Made by a program: the position numbers and the translations under genes | The notes under the pieces: generated by a model | The model's database searches: none | The model's input: only the letters and a program-made list of their open reading frames with translations | Told to the model about the DNA's origin: nothing | Shown: positions 8,078 through 16,609 of the stretch, one piece after another | How positions within the stretch are numbered: position 1 is the stretch's first letter | How the letters are laid out: every line of letters starts with the position of its first letter | Assembly (NCBI GenBank): GCA_016792935.1 | Contig: JAEUJS010000475.1 | Span: 1-44,600, forward strand | From: Archangium sp. | Lineage (GTDB): Bacteria; Myxococcota; Myxococcia; Myxococcales; Myxococcaceae | Length of the DNA: 44,600 nucleotides | Reading direction: 5' to 3'

Positions 8078-8851
8078 CTACGGAGGGCAGCCGCCCACGT
8101 CAGCCACCGAGAGCCACGCGTCGTCGACGTACACGCCATCGCCCGCATCGAAGCGGCTGTTCGCGGTGAGTCGCAGCTGAATGGTGCTCACGCCGATCGA
8201 CGCGTATTCCTCTTTCACCTGCACCCAGGCGTTGCGCACCGTGATGCGGGAGCCCGAGCTGGTGGCGGTGCCTCCGTCGAAGAAGCGGTCTCGCACCGTG
8301 AGCGTGAGGTCCACACCCGCGTCGCTGTCGCTGCGAAGCCACAGCGAGCCGCAGAACAACATGCCGAGCTCCGCACCGGGCACGTCGTTGTTGGGAATGA
8401 GAATCGGCTGCTGCTGGTACGCGGTCGACTGGAAGCGCCCCGAGCGATTTCCCGAGTGGCCTGCGTCGCTGGGCATCAGACGGCCGGTCGAAGCGCGCCA
8501 CTGCGACACGCTCGCGTCGGCGGTGAGCGACTCGAAGCCCGGATTCGCGAGGAGATTGACGCCGCGCGGAATTCCCGCGTCGAGTGGGCCGGCGTCTTGC
8601 GGTCCTGCGTCGACGCCTGCATCGCTGCCAGCGTCGATGCCCGCGTCGAACCCGGCGTCACGGCCTGCGTCGGGGCGGCCTGCATCAGCGCCCGCGTCGA
8701 AGAGCGTGTCTTCGTTCACGCACACCGCTTCGATGCACTCGAAGCCATCTCCACACGGGCGGGCGTCGTCGCAGCGCAGGCCCGTCACGTCGAGCGGCGC
8801 GAGCTCGCAGCCCGCCACCAACATCGACAGCAGGAGCGCGCGTCGGCTCAC
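8078..8851 (-). CDS. Lipoprotein with Asp-Ala-Gly linker and galactose-binding-like domain
   Basis: 257 residues from a GTG at 8851 whose sequence GTGA overlaps the stop of the upstream TPR gene, a typical coupled start. The signal peptide MSRRALLLSMLVAGC ends in lipobox V-A-G-C. A small Cys-rich knot (CDDARPCGDGFECIEAVC) follows, then about eleven copies of an Asp-Ala-Gly unit between residues 50 and 95. The C-terminal 150 residues (beginning NLLANPGFESL, ending DDAWLSVADVGGC) look like a carbohydrate-binding, galactose-binding-like jelly roll of the CBM4/CenC type. Probably a surface carbohydrate-binding or sensing lipoprotein working with the adjacent kinase and TPR protein. Confidence 0.8.
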   Translation of the reverse strand: MSRRALLLSMLVAGCELAPLDVTGLRCDDARPCGDGFECIEAVCVNEDTLFDAGADAGRPDAGRDAGFDAGIDAGSDAGVDAGPQDAGPLDAGIPRGVNLLANPGFESLTADASVSQWRASTGRLMPSDAGHSGNRSGRFQSTAYQQQPILIPNNDVPGAELGMLFCGSLWLRSDSDAGVDLTLTVRDRFFDGGTATSSGSRITVRNAWVQVKEEYASIGVSTIQLRLTANSRFDAGDGVYVDDAWLSVADVGGCPP

Positions 8852-9777
8852 CACGCGAGCACCAACCCGAGCGTCAGCGTCAGGCCCGCTCCGATGAACA
8901 GGCCCAGCGCCCACGTCTGCTGCGAGACGCCGTCGCGCTCGGCCTGCAGCGCGGTGAATGCGTAGTCACCCGGAGGACGAATGCGATCTCTGGCCGCCTG
9001 CCGCAGATTGAAGCCCGCCACCTGCAACCCGCTCGCGAGGCCCGCGGTGACGACGGCGGCTCCGGCGAGAATGAAGCCCGCGATGCGTCGCCCCGGGATC
9101 ACCGCCGGCGGTGCCTTCACCGGCTCGGTCACCGTCTTCGGCTGCGCGTCGATGAGCGGCACCTTCTCGATGCGCGGCTCCTCTTTCGTCGCCAGTGACC
9201 ATTTCACGAAGTCGTCCACGCCGCGCGCTTCGACGTACCACTCGAGCTGACCGCCCATCGCGACCACCAGCGGAAACACGTATTGGTGGCGCTTGCCGTC
9301 GAGCACCGAGCTTTCCCATTCACCGCTGTTCCGACGCTGCACCAGCACCACGCGAATCACTTCGTGCCACGGGTCGATGAGCCGCACCGTCACGCTGCCG
9401 CGCGCGCTCGGCCGCTCCTCGAGTCGCACGTAGCCTTCGGGGAAGTGACTCTTCTTCGCGGCGTCGAACACCTCGGTCACTTTGGGAGAAGCGACGTCGC
9501 GTGAGAGCTCCGCGGATGGGTCGAGTTCGAGCATCGCGATGAACGTCGCGCTCGCCGCGTCGCGCTGACCTTCGGCGATCTGACAGTACGCGAGCAGCTC
9601 GAGAATCGACTTCTGCTCGGCGTCGTCGAGGCCACGCACCTTGCGCGCGATCTCGAGCCGCTCGATCGCTTCGGCGAACTTGAGCTGCGCCATCAACGCG
9701 CGCGCTTCGTCTCGCCACGGGTTCGCGGGCTGCGCCATCAAGACGATCGCAGCCGCGAGGGCGAACATGATCCGCAT
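8848..9777 (-). CDS. TPR protein with signal peptide and C-terminal membrane helices
   Basis: 309 residues from the ATG at 9777, which gives the signal-peptide-like MRIMFALAAAIVLMAQ and has GGGGC upstream; the longer in-frame reading to 9897 has no signal. Residues about 20-90 are TPR-like (LKFAEAIERLEIARKVRGLDD; LLAYCQIAEGQRDAASATF). A beta-rich domain follows (about 115-215), then two hydrophobic helices at about 230-250 (IAGFILAGAAVVTAGLASGL) and 285-305. First gene of the operon with the lipoprotein and the Ser/Thr kinase. The predicted place is the periplasm, anchored in the inner membrane. A TPR-TM protein of the same style occurs in the second kinase operon. Confidence 0.8.
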   Translation of the reverse strand: MRIMFALAAAIVLMAQPANPWRDEARALMAQLKFAEAIERLEIARKVRGLDDAEQKSILELLAYCQIAEGQRDAASATFIAMLELDPSAELSRDVASPKVTEVFDAAKKSHFPEGYVRLEERPSARGSVTVRLIDPWHEVIRVVLVQRRNSGEWESSVLDGKRHQYVFPLVVAMGGQLEWYVEARGVDDFVKWSLATKEEPRIEKVPLIDAQPKTVTEPVKAPPAVIPGRRIAGFILAGAAVVTAGLASGLQVAGFNLRQAARDRIRPPGDYAFTALQAERDGVSQQTWALGLFIGAGLTLTLGLVLAW

Positions 9778-9949
9778 TTGCCCCGCCCCAAGTGTGCGAC
9801 GCAAGAGCGGAAATCCGCTGTCACCTCCCGGGGGACAGTGACGTGAGCGAGCGCAGTCCACATCGCCTGCGCCGCGTGGAAATCGGCTCCTAACCACCCA
9901 GAACCACGACCCAATTCAACTGGCCCCGACCTTGCGAAGGGAACGCGTC

Positions 9950-11203
9950 ATGCGTTGCTCTTCTGTCCTCGTCTTTCTGGTCGCCAGCGGGTGCATGGGC
10001 TCCATCAGATCAGCCGACGAGTCGGCTGGGGCACACGAGATGAAGCCGGCGCCCGTCGAAGTACCGGCCATCGTCGTGGTGAACGGCGCGCCGATCGACA
10101 CCACGCGGCCGATGCGGAGCAATCAGGGAAACTGGTCGGCGCCCTCCGCGCTGTGGCTGCAGAGCGGAGCGGCGACGGTGCTCGACGGCGACTCGGTGAA
10201 GCAGTCTCGGGCAACGACCAATGGAAACGGCTTCGAGGTCATCCTCGTCGGCACCACCGATGATGCACGCGCTCCGGGCAGCGTGCGCGCGATGACGGTG
10301 CGCGGTGACGGCGTTTTCCTCGCGGGCACCAACGGCTTCTTCCACGACGCGCCGGGCCGCTTGCTCCGCTCGCCGCTGTCGGACTCGTTCAACATGGCCA
10401 CCATTCGCTTCGTCGACTTCACCGACGGCGCGTTGTGGGTGACGACTTCCACCGAAGCGGTGCGCGTGCTCGACGGCCAGCGCGCGACCGTGAAGGTGAA
10501 CGACGCAGAAGAGAGCGGCGCGTTGCAGGCGGTGGTGGGCCGCTCTGCTTCGCGCGCGCTCGTGGTGAAGGGCGCCTCGCTCTACGCGGTCGACCTGGTC
10601 GCGCGTGAAGTGAAGACGCTCGCGCGTGGGCTGACGACGGTCACCGCGATTTCGCACCGCGATGGCGTGGTGTTGCTCGGCACCGACGACGGCCTCGTCG
10701 AAGTTGCTGCCGACGACGTCGTCTCGCGCCGCACGCTCGCCGCCGCCGGAGCGAATGCCGCCAACATCGTCGACCTCGAGGGCTCGCTGGTGACGACGTC
10801 GAGTGCCGTGCTGCACGTCACGAACGCGAGCGCGGTCATTCTCTCTGACGTCGCGTCGCCGTGGCCCGACTCGCTGGCGAAGGACGCGACCGGCGACGTG
10901 TGGTTCCTCGACGGAGCGAGCGTCACGCGCCTCACCACGTCCATCGCGCCGCCGCCCCCGTCGTTCGCGGCCGACGTGAGGCCGTTCTTCGCCGCGCACT
11001 GCAAGAGCTGCCACGCGACGGGCGCGAGCTACGCGCCGGTGCTCGACCTCGAGAACTACGGAGTCGCCAGGACCTGGGCGCAGGCCACCGTGCGCCGCCT
11101 CACCGACACCCTTTCGCCGATGCCTCCCGCCTCGGCCGAAATCCTCACACCCGCCCAGTACGACGTCGTCGTGCGCTGGGTCGACGGAGGGCTGCTGCCA
11201 TGA
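9950..11203 (+). CDS. Propeller lipoprotein with C-terminal c-type cytochrome domain
   Basis: 417 residues from the ATG at 9950, preceded by AAGGGAA; an in-frame TTG at 9932 is less likely. The signal peptide ends in lipobox A-S-G-C. Residues about 30-330 are repeated beta-strand blades (DGALWVTTSTEAVRVLDG; GVVLLGTDDGLVEVAADDVV), suggesting a beta-propeller. The C-terminal 80 residues carry one heme-attachment motif CKSCHATG and end WVDGGLLP, typical of the single-heme cytochrome domains found with DUF1549/DUF1501 proteins in planctomycetes and myxobacteria. First gene of a four-gene operon to 15095; its stop overlaps the next start as ATGA. Likely an outer-membrane or periplasmic electron-transfer or substrate-sensing protein. 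Confidence 0.8.
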   Translation: MRCSSVLVFLVASGCMGSIRSADESAGAHEMKPAPVEVPAIVVVNGAPIDTTRPMRSNQGNWSAPSALWLQSGAATVLDGDSVKQSRATTNGNGFEVILVGTTDDARAPGSVRAMTVRGDGVFLAGTNGFFHDAPGRLLRSPLSDSFNMATIRFVDFTDGALWVTTSTEAVRVLDGQRATVKVNDAEESGALQAVVGRSASRALVVKGASLYAVDLVAREVKTLARGLTTVTAISHRDGVVLLGTDDGLVEVAADDVVSRRTLAAAGANAANIVDLEGSLVTTSSAVLHVTNASAVILSDVASPWPDSLAKDATGDVWFLDGASVTRLTTSIAPPPPSFAADVRPFFAAHCKSCHATGASYAPVLDLENYGVARTWAQATVRRLTDTLSPMPPASAEILTPAQYDVVVRWVDGGLLP

Positions 11204-12813
11204 AACCCATGAAGGTCATCCTGACGTTGTGCACGCTTCTCTCTTCCGTCGCCGCTGCGCAGGTGAGCGCGTCGTGCGACCAGCCGCGCGAAATCGACAA
11301 GTACCAGCTGCTGCGCCGCCTGAGCCTCGACCTGCGCGGCAAGGCGCCGAGCTACGACGAGTACCTCGCGCTCGATGCGCAGAGCACCATTCCGCAATCG
11401 ACCATCACCGCGTGGCTGGCGAGCGACGACTTCCGCATCGCGATGCGCCGCTACCACGAGGAACTCTTCTGGCCGAACGTCAGCAACGTCGCGCTCAACA
11501 ACGTCAACGCGCAGCTGGTGCAGCTCACCGGCCCCGACGCGTGGGCGATTTCGTCGGCCGGCAAGCGCCGCATCTTCCGCGGGCTGACCGACATCAACAC
11601 CGTCAACGGCGTGCAGTGCGGTGACTTCGAGCAGACACAGTTCACCGCGGGCTTCGTGCCGGTGGCGAGCGCGGTGCGCACCGTCGTCGTGAACGGCACC
11701 ACGGTGAAGCAAGAAGGCTGGCGCATGGTGACGCCGTACTGGTCCACCACGCCCATCAAGGTGTGCGCGTACGACGCGATGGAGACCACCAGCGTCACCG
11801 TCAGCGGCCGCGTCATTGCGTGCAACAGCGTCGACGCCGACGCGCGCGCGGAATGCGGCTGCGGCCCCGGCCTCGCGTACTGCTACGGCCCGACGGCCAG
11901 CGTGCGCACCGTGATTCAGCAGGCGATGCGCGAGCAGCTCAACCTGATGGTGGACCGCGTCAGCACCGGCGGTCAGCCGTACACCGAGCTCATCACCGCG
12001 CGGACCGCTCCGACCAACGGGCCGCTGACGTTCTGGAAGAAGAACCTCGCGCCGCACTTGTCCTACTCGCGCATCGTCGCGCTGCCCGACCCCAACGAGC
12101 CGCTCACCAACGCGACCTGGAGCGATGCCACGTGGCGTCAGGTCGATCGCGGCTCCGCGCTGCATGCGGGAGTGTTGAGCACGCCGGCGTACCTGCTCCG
12201 CTTCCAGACCAACCGCGGCCGCGCGAACCGGTTCCGCATCGACTTCGAGTGCGAGAGCTTCGTGCCGCCCTCTCAGCTGGAAACGCCGGCCCAGGGCTGC
12301 AGCGATTCTTCGGGCGACCTCACGCAGCGCTGCACCTGCCGCTACTGCCACCGTCAGCTCGAACCGCTCGCCGCGGGCTTCGGCAACTTCGCCGAAGCGG
12401 GCACCACGCTGATGACCGACCTCACGATGTTCCCCCGCACGCGCGCTTCGTGCGTGAACAACGGTGGAACGTTCTGCAACCGCTTCTACGTGACGGACGA
12501 TTCGGCGGACAACCCGGGCGCGTTGTTGCCGTACCAGTACGCCGACGCCGCGCACCCCGACATCACCAGCGCGCTCGCCGCGGGCCCTCGTGGCCGCGCG
12601 GACGCCATCATCGCCGACGGCACGTTCGCTCGCTGCGCGGTGAAGCGCACCTGGTCGTACTTCATGAAGCGCGACCTGCGCGTCATCGGCACCGACCCCG
12701 ATGAGAACGCGACGCTCGCCACGCTCACCAGTGGCTTCACCGCCAACGGCCACAGCCTCCCGTGGCTGGTCGAACAAATCGTCTCGCAGCCGACGTACCG
12801 GAGGGTCCGATGA
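11200..12813 (+). CDS. Exported DUF1549/DUF1588-like protein with CxxCH motif
   Basis: 537 residues; starts at the ATG of an ATGA overlap with the upstream gene. It has a Sec signal peptide (MKPMKVILTLCTLLSSVAAA). The region at about residues 25-90 (LLRRLSLDLRGKAPSYDEYL) resembles DUF1549 (PSCyt2), where LDLRG/LDLTG and P-T/S-xxE motifs are typical. The region around residues 310-410 resembles DUF1588, including HAGVLSTPAYLLRF and CRYCHRQLEPLAAGFGNF; the CRYCH motif could bind heme. These families are known in planctomycetes and myxobacteria but have no settled biochemical role. Co-transcribed with a cytochrome lipoprotein before it and a lipoprotein and DUF1501 protein after it. Confidence 0.75.
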   Translation: MKPMKVILTLCTLLSSVAAAQVSASCDQPREIDKYQLLRRLSLDLRGKAPSYDEYLALDAQSTIPQSTITAWLASDDFRIAMRRYHEELFWPNVSNVALNNVNAQLVQLTGPDAWAISSAGKRRIFRGLTDINTVNGVQCGDFEQTQFTAGFVPVASAVRTVVVNGTTVKQEGWRMVTPYWSTTPIKVCAYDAMETTSVTVSGRVIACNSVDADARAECGCGPGLAYCYGPTASVRTVIQQAMREQLNLMVDRVSTGGQPYTELITARTAPTNGPLTFWKKNLAPHLSYSRIVALPDPNEPLTNATWSDATWRQVDRGSALHAGVLSTPAYLLRFQTNRGRANRFRIDFECESFVPPSQLETPAQGCSDSSGDLTQRCTCRYCHRQLEPLAAGFGNFAEAGTTLMTDLTMFPRTRASCVNNGGTFCNRFYVTDDSADNPGALLPYQYADAAHPDITSALAAGPRGRADAIIADGTFARCAVKRTWSYFMKRDLRVIGTDPDENATLATLTSGFTANGHSLPWLVEQIVSQPTYRRVR

Positions 12814-13670
12814 AGACCGTGACCAATGTCTCCCTCTCCTCCGCGATGCGGGGTGAGGGGCAGTTTCGAGCACTCACGCTCGGAGCCGTGCTCATCGCGT
12901 TCGCAGCCTGTGACGAAGCACCGACCGTCACCCAGCCAACCGGCCCGCAGCTCGGAGTGGAAGACACCGCGCCCGTGATGCCGCTCGATCATCCTCCCGT
13001 CGACGGAATGGGCGGAGGCACCGGCGGTGGTCTCACCGGCGGCGGCACTGGCGGCGGAACCGGCGGCGGCACCGGCGGTGGCACGACGGGCGGCGGAACC
13101 GGCGGCGGCGCGACTGGCGGAGGCGGAGGCGTCGCGACGCCGATGAGCGCCGGCGTGCAGCGCCTGACGGTGCGTCAGCTCGCGCAGAGCCTGCCCATCG
13201 TCCTCGGCGGCAACACGTGGATGATTGGCACCACCAACGGCTTCAACGCCCGCAGCGCGACGCTCGGTGAGCCCGACTACATCAACGTCGTCGACGAGAA
13301 CCTCGAGGCGAGCTCGCTGTACCAGAAGTTCATGGGCGACATGGCGCGCGACGGCTGCACCCGCACCGCGAACGCCGACGCCGCGCTCGCGGCGAACTCG
13401 CGCGTGTTGATGCGCTTCGTCGCGCTCACCGACACCACCACCACCAATCGCACCGGCATCGACGCCAACCTGCGCTACCTGAAGCTGCGCTTTCACGGCG
13501 TGAAGATTCCCGACACCGACACTGCTTCTCTTGACGGCCTGCGCACGGTCTTCGACGCGGCGGTTCGCGGAGCCGCCGGCACCAACACTCCCACCGCGGC
13601 TCACGTGAAGGAGGGCTGGCGCGCCGTCTGCGTCTCGCTCCTCACCGCGCCCGAGTACCACCTGTACTGA
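12810..13670 (+). CDS. Lipoprotein with Thr-Gly-Gly-Gly linker, partner of the DUF1501 operon
   Basis: 286 residues; the ATG overlaps the upstream stop (ATGA) with GAGGG 4 bp ahead. The signal peptide ends in lipobox F-A-A-C near residue 35 and has an unusually long N-region (residues 5-20) that is encoded by a degenerate copy of a dispersed palindrome (12830-12860). Residues about 70-112 are a Gly/Thr linker made of TGGG units. The rest (RLTVRQLAQSLPIVLGG through LTAPEYHLY) is helical and resembles the segment that in larger DUF1592-type proteins precedes the core, so this may be a split-off part of that family. Function unknown. Confidence 0.7.
   Translation: MKTVTNVSLSSAMRGEGQFRALTLGAVLIAFAACDEAPTVTQPTGPQLGVEDTAPVMPLDHPPVDGMGGGTGGGLTGGGTGGGTGGGTGGGTTGGGTGGGATGGGGGVATPMSAGVQRLTVRQLAQSLPIVLGGNTWMIGTTNGFNARSATLGEPDYINVVDENLEASSLYQKFMGDMARDGCTRTANADAALAANSRVLMRFVALTDTTTTNRTGIDANLRYLKLRFHGVKIPDTDTASLDGLRTVFDAAVRGAAGTNTPTAAHVKEGWRAVCVSLLTAPEYHLY
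12830..12860 (+). repeat. Degenerate dispersed palindrome inside a signal peptide
   Basis: CTCCCTCTCC (12830-12839) and GGGGTGAGGG (12850-12859) match the ends of the palindromes at 39649 and 43622. Here it lies in frame within the first 20 codons of the lipoprotein gene. Identity of origin is inferred from the arms only. Confidence 0.4.
13012..13132 (+). repeat. GC-rich coding microsatellite (TGGG units)
   Basis: Irregular 12-15 bp units of the GGCACCGGCGGC type, encoding (T)GGG repeats that form the flexible linker of the lipoprotein at 12810-13670. Such runs are prone to in-frame length change. Confidence 0.85.
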
Positions 13671-13688
13671 TTCCTCGAGGACACCAAC

Positions 13689-15095
13689 ATGTTCACCACA
13701 CGACGCGGATTCCTCGAGGTGCTGGGCCTGGCGACGGGCGGGCTGGTGTTGCGCTCGACGCCACTGGGCAATGCCTACGCGCAGACCGCCGACCCGAAGT
13801 ACCTGCTGCTCGTCTATTTCTCCGGCGGCTGGGACCAGCTGCTCTCGCTCGATCCGCGCAACGCGACGCTCGCGCAGTACCAGCGGGTCGCGGGCCGCGC
13901 GCCGACCTCGGGCATCGAGCCGGCGTACGTGCAGACCGCGGCGGAAACTCCGTTCGTCGACACGGTGATGACGGCCACCGGAGGCAGCGGCGTGCAGGCG
14001 CGCGGCAACCTCACGTTCGGTCCCGCAGTGCCCGACACCATGCTCGCGCACTCGCCTGACCTCTGCGTCATCCGCGGCATGAACATGGACACGCTGACCC
14101 ACGAGGTCGGCCGTCGCTACCTCCTGACCGGGAAATTTCCCCGCGGGCTGGCGGCGTCGGGCAGCTCCATCAACACCGTCGTCAGCGCGCAGACCGGAGC
14201 GAACGGCGACATCCCCAACATCTCCATCGGCAACGAGTCGTACAACGAGGGGTTGTTGCCAGCGGCGTCGGCGGTGCGCGTCGCGTCGTACCGCGACATG
14301 TTGACCGTGATGCAACCGCAGGCCGGCACGGTGTTGCCGACCGCTTCCGAGAACGCAGTGCGTGCGTTCGAAGACAGCGACGACACGTGTGAGCAGCACG
14401 GCTACGACGTGAGCGGCCTCGTCACCGCGTTCAAGGACTCGCGCACCATGTCGCGCCAGCTCGCGCAGCCGGCGAAGGCGACGCTGTTCGACTTCAAGTT
14501 CCCGACTCCGGCGCCGCTCACCGACTTGTTCGGCGCGTTCAATCTCAACGCGTCGGCTGACTTGAACACCGTGCGTGGCCGCGCGGCGGTCGCGGGCCAG
14601 GCCATCGTCAACGGCGTGTCGAACGTCGTCTCGGTGGAGCTCGCGAACGGTCTCGACGACCACTTCGACCTCTTCAGCCAGCAGGCCGTCTCGCAGCGCG
14701 ACGGCTGGGACGCGCTCGGTCGCCTCATCACGTACTTGAAGGGCAAGTCGGTGCCCGGCAGCGCGAAGAACTTCTGGGAATGCACGACGATGATGGTGTT
14801 CAGCGAGTTCAGCCGCACGCCGCTCATCAACACGCGCGAGGGCCGTGACCACCACCTCACCTCGAGCTGTCTGCTCGCCGGACCTGGCATCAAGGGCAAC
14901 ACGGTGTTCGGCGCGTCGTCGAACACGGGCATGCAGGTGCAGAAGTGGAACTTCGCCAACGGCGCGCTCGATGCGGCAGCGGGCAACCTGATTCGTCCCG
15001 CTGACGTGCACGCCACGGTGCTCGACTCGATGGGCTTGTCGTTCTCACACCTCTCGAATCAGTCGCCGCGCGTCATCGGGGCCATCAAGCGCTGA
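13689..15095 (+). CDS. Tat-exported DUF1501 family protein
   Basis: 468 residues, with GAGGA 8-12 bp before the ATG. The N-terminus MFTTRRGFLEVLGLATGG carries a twin-arginine motif (R5-R6), so it is exported folded. The body is of the DUF1501 type, an alkaline-phosphatase/sulfatase-like fold. Diagnostic segments are LLLVYFSGGWD (about 36-46), VIRGMNMDTLTHEVGRR, and VFSEFSRTPLINTREGRDHH near residue 370, which carries the His residues conserved in the family. Last gene of the operon starting at 9950. DUF1501 proteins in other genomes are usually paired with DUF1800 or DUF1549 partners; here the pairing is with the cytochrome and DUF1549/1588-like proteins. Substrate unknown. Confidence 0.88.
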   Translation: MFTTRRGFLEVLGLATGGLVLRSTPLGNAYAQTADPKYLLLVYFSGGWDQLLSLDPRNATLAQYQRVAGRAPTSGIEPAYVQTAAETPFVDTVMTATGGSGVQARGNLTFGPAVPDTMLAHSPDLCVIRGMNMDTLTHEVGRRYLLTGKFPRGLAASGSSINTVVSAQTGANGDIPNISIGNESYNEGLLPAASAVRVASYRDMLTVMQPQAGTVLPTASENAVRAFEDSDDTCEQHGYDVSGLVTAFKDSRTMSRQLAQPAKATLFDFKFPTPAPLTDLFGAFNLNASADLNTVRGRAAVAGQAIVNGVSNVVSVELANGLDDHFDLFSQQAVSQRDGWDALGRLITYLKGKSVPGSAKNFWECTTMMVFSEFSRTPLINTREGRDHHLTSSCLLAGPGIKGNTVFGASSNTGMQVQKWNFANGALDAAAGNLIRPADVHATVLDSMGLSFSHLSNQSPRVIGAIKR

Positions 15096-15098
15096 GGC

Positions 15099-15656
15099 TC
15101 ATGGCGGCTCGGGGTACGCGTTCAGCAGCGCTTTGACCTTCGCCTCGAGCGCGTTGCATTCGGCGCAGCCGCTGATCAGCTCCGGCCGTTGCGCTCTGAG
15201 TGCGACCGAGAACGCGCCCGCGCGATGAAAGCGCGGCACTGCGAGCCACTTCTCACGCGTGGCCCGGTACTGCACGACGCGCTTCTCCTGCGCGGCACTC
15301 TTCGCGCGGAAGCACAGACCGTCCATGTACTTGTCGGTGAACTCCATGCCGTCGCACTCGAGCGCGGCGACGGTCTTCCACGCGGTGCGCTCGGCCGAGG
15401 CCGTCTTCTTCACCAGGGCCTGCTGCGCTTTCTCGTCGAGGAACTCGGAGAGCGTGAGCGTGACGATGAACGTGTGCGTCTCGAGGCTCGCAGCCGACGG
15501 TGCATTCGCCGGCAGCACCCGCACTTCGCGCGAGAGGCGAATCGTCACGCCGTCTCTCGTGACGCTCACCTCGGGCCCGACGGCTTTCAAGTCCGAGAGC
15601 AACGCGACCACGTTCGGTTCGGGAATCGCAGTGAGCACCAACAGCAGCGCGAGCAT
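15099..15656 (-). CDS. Small secreted protein of unknown function
   Basis: 185 residues. The start MLALLLVLTAIPEPN is a short signal peptide. The mature part has a beta-strand region (VSVTRDGVTIRLSREVRVLP), a Lys/Glu-rich helical centre, and two Cys pairs, including SGCAECNAL near the C-terminus. I do not recognise a family. The ATG is only 20 bp from the divergent Nudix gene, so their promoters must overlap. It ends 3 bp from the DUF1501 stop. Confidence 0.7.
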   Translation of the reverse strand: MLALLLVLTAIPEPNVVALLSDLKAVGPEVSVTRDGVTIRLSREVRVLPANAPSAASLETHTFIVTLTLSEFLDEKAQQALVKKTASAERTAWKTVAALECDGMEFTDKYMDGLCFRAKSAAQEKRVVQYRATREKWLAVPRFHRAGAFSVALRAQRPELISGCAECNALEAKVKALLNAYPEPP

Positions 15657-15661
15657 CGCCG

Positions 15662-15667
15662 TAGACT
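15662..15667 (+). promoter_or_regulatory. Candidate -10 box for the Nudix gene
   Basis: TAGACT lies 9 bp before the ATG at 15677, within the 20-bp gap to the divergent gene. No Shine-Dalgarno sequence is present, so a leaderless mRNA is likely. Inference. Confidence 0.45.
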
Positions 15668-15676
15668 GACACCACC

Positions 15677-16042
15677 ATGGCGGACGCGGCCATCGTCGTC
15701 ATCGAGAACGAGCGCGGCGACGTGCTCGGCGTGTCGCGGCCTGGTCTGCCCGACGACGTGGGCCTTCCAGGCGGGAGCATCGACGACGGCGAGACACCCG
15801 AAGCCGCTGCGATTCGCGAAGTGAGAGAAGAGACGTCGCTCGAGGTCAGCGTGCGCCTGCTCTTCTCCGAGCCGTACCACGGGCATCTCGTGCATGTGTT
15901 CGTCGCTACGTCGTGGACGGGCACGCCGCGCTCCACGCCCGAAGGTGAAGTGAAGTGGACGACGTGGGCCGAGGTTTCGCGCGGGCGCTACGGCGACTTC
16001 AATTCGCGCATCTGCGAGCAGATTCCGCGCGTCTCGCGCTGA
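15677..16042 (+). CDS. Nudix hydrolase
   Basis: 121 residues, normal for a single-domain Nudix protein. The Nudix box spans about residues 33-55: G-x5-E-x7-REVREETS, with Ser in place of the usual Gly after EE-x. These residues bind Mg2+ and hydrolyse nucleoside diphosphates linked to another moiety. The N-terminal strand AAIVVIENERGDVLGVSRP and LPGGS lead into the box as expected. Substrate cannot be assigned. The FHA gene follows 25 bp downstream on the same strand. Confidence 0.92.
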   Translation: MADAAIVVIENERGDVLGVSRPGLPDDVGLPGGSIDDGETPEAAAIREVREETSLEVSVRLLFSEPYHGHLVHVFVATSWTGTPRSTPEGEVKWTTWAEVSRGRYGDFNSRICEQIPRVSR

Positions 16043-16051
16043 TCAGCGACG

Positions 16052-16057
16052 TACACT
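16052..16057 (+). promoter_or_regulatory. Candidate -10 box for the FHA gene
   Basis: TACACT lies 10 bp before the ATG at 16068; no ribosome binding site is seen in between. Part of the TANNNT series in this window. Confidence 0.4.
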
Positions 16058-16067
16058 CGGCGGCACG

Positions 16068-16607
16068 ATGGCCGCCTCCGCGTACATGTTGTCGCTCCTG
16101 GTGCGTCAGTACCTCTTCCTCGTCGACGCGTTCCGCACGCGCTACCCGTCGAGCTGGATCATCTGGGAACCCGGAGCCTGGCGCCCCGCGCGCACCGCCG
16201 CCGAGGGAGACCACGCCGCCACGCAGCAGGCGACCAAGGCGCCCGCCCGTCCCGTCGGCACCGACGCGTTGTGCTTCGAGCTCAAGAACGACAGCAAACA
16301 CGAGCTCACCGTCGGCCGCATCTCCGAGAGCGACATCTTCATCAACGACATGACGCTCTCGCGCGAACAGCTGCGGCTGAGCGTCAGCAACGGTGCGTGG
16401 TCGGTGAAGCTCGCCGACGAAGCCGGCGCCGTAACCCACTTCGACGGAGTGCCCGCGCAGCTCGGCAAGCCGGTCCCACTCAAGTCGGGCTCGTCCATCA
16501 CCTCGGGCGACGTGCGCTTCACGTTCTACGACACGGCCGGGTTCATCGCGCGGCTCAAGGCCGAGTCGGCCGCCACGCCGGCTCCAGCCACCACGCTTCC
16601 GAAGTAG
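16068..16607 (+). CDS. FHA-domain protein
   Basis: 179 residues. The N-terminus (about 1-70) is a short helical segment and a Pro/Ala linker. Residues about 70-160 form an FHA domain: VGRISESDIFINDMTLSREQL contains the GR and S-R (SREQ for the usual SRxH) phosphopeptide-binding positions, and the domain ends with a GDVRFTFYD strand. His of SRxH is replaced by Gln. FHA domains bind phosphothreonine, so this is a candidate adaptor for the Ser/Thr kinases nearby, one of which ends its operon just 3 bp away on the opposite strand. Partner not shown by sequence. Confidence 0.85.
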   Translation: MAASAYMLSLLVRQYLFLVDAFRTRYPSSWIIWEPGAWRPARTAAEGDHAATQQATKAPARPVGTDALCFELKNDSKHELTVGRISESDIFINDMTLSREQLRLSVSNGAWSVKLADEAGAVTHFDGVPAQLGKPVPLKSGSSITSGDVRFTFYDTAGFIARLKAESAATPAPATTLPK

Positions 16608-16609
16608 GT

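Noticed and set aside
9921..9935. TGGCCCCGACCTTGC resembling a sigma54 -24/-12 promoter before the cytochrome lipoprotein gene
   Set aside because: Spacing fits, but transcription would start at about 9946, leaving the AAGGGAA ribosome site untranscribed only 4 bp before the ATG. One mismatch in the -24 box and no activator site seen.
11056..12873. Minus-strand reading frame of about 600 codons opposite the DUF1549/1588-like gene
   Set aside because: Same composition artefact; the plus strand holds a signal peptide, coupled starts and CxxCH motif.
12486..15011. Very long minus-strand reading frame (about 840 codons) opposite the DUF1501 and lipoprotein genes
   Set aside because: Arg/Ala/Val/His-rich product without hydrophobic core or known motif. 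It is produced by the GC-rich third positions of the real plus-strand genes, which have signal peptides and family motifs.
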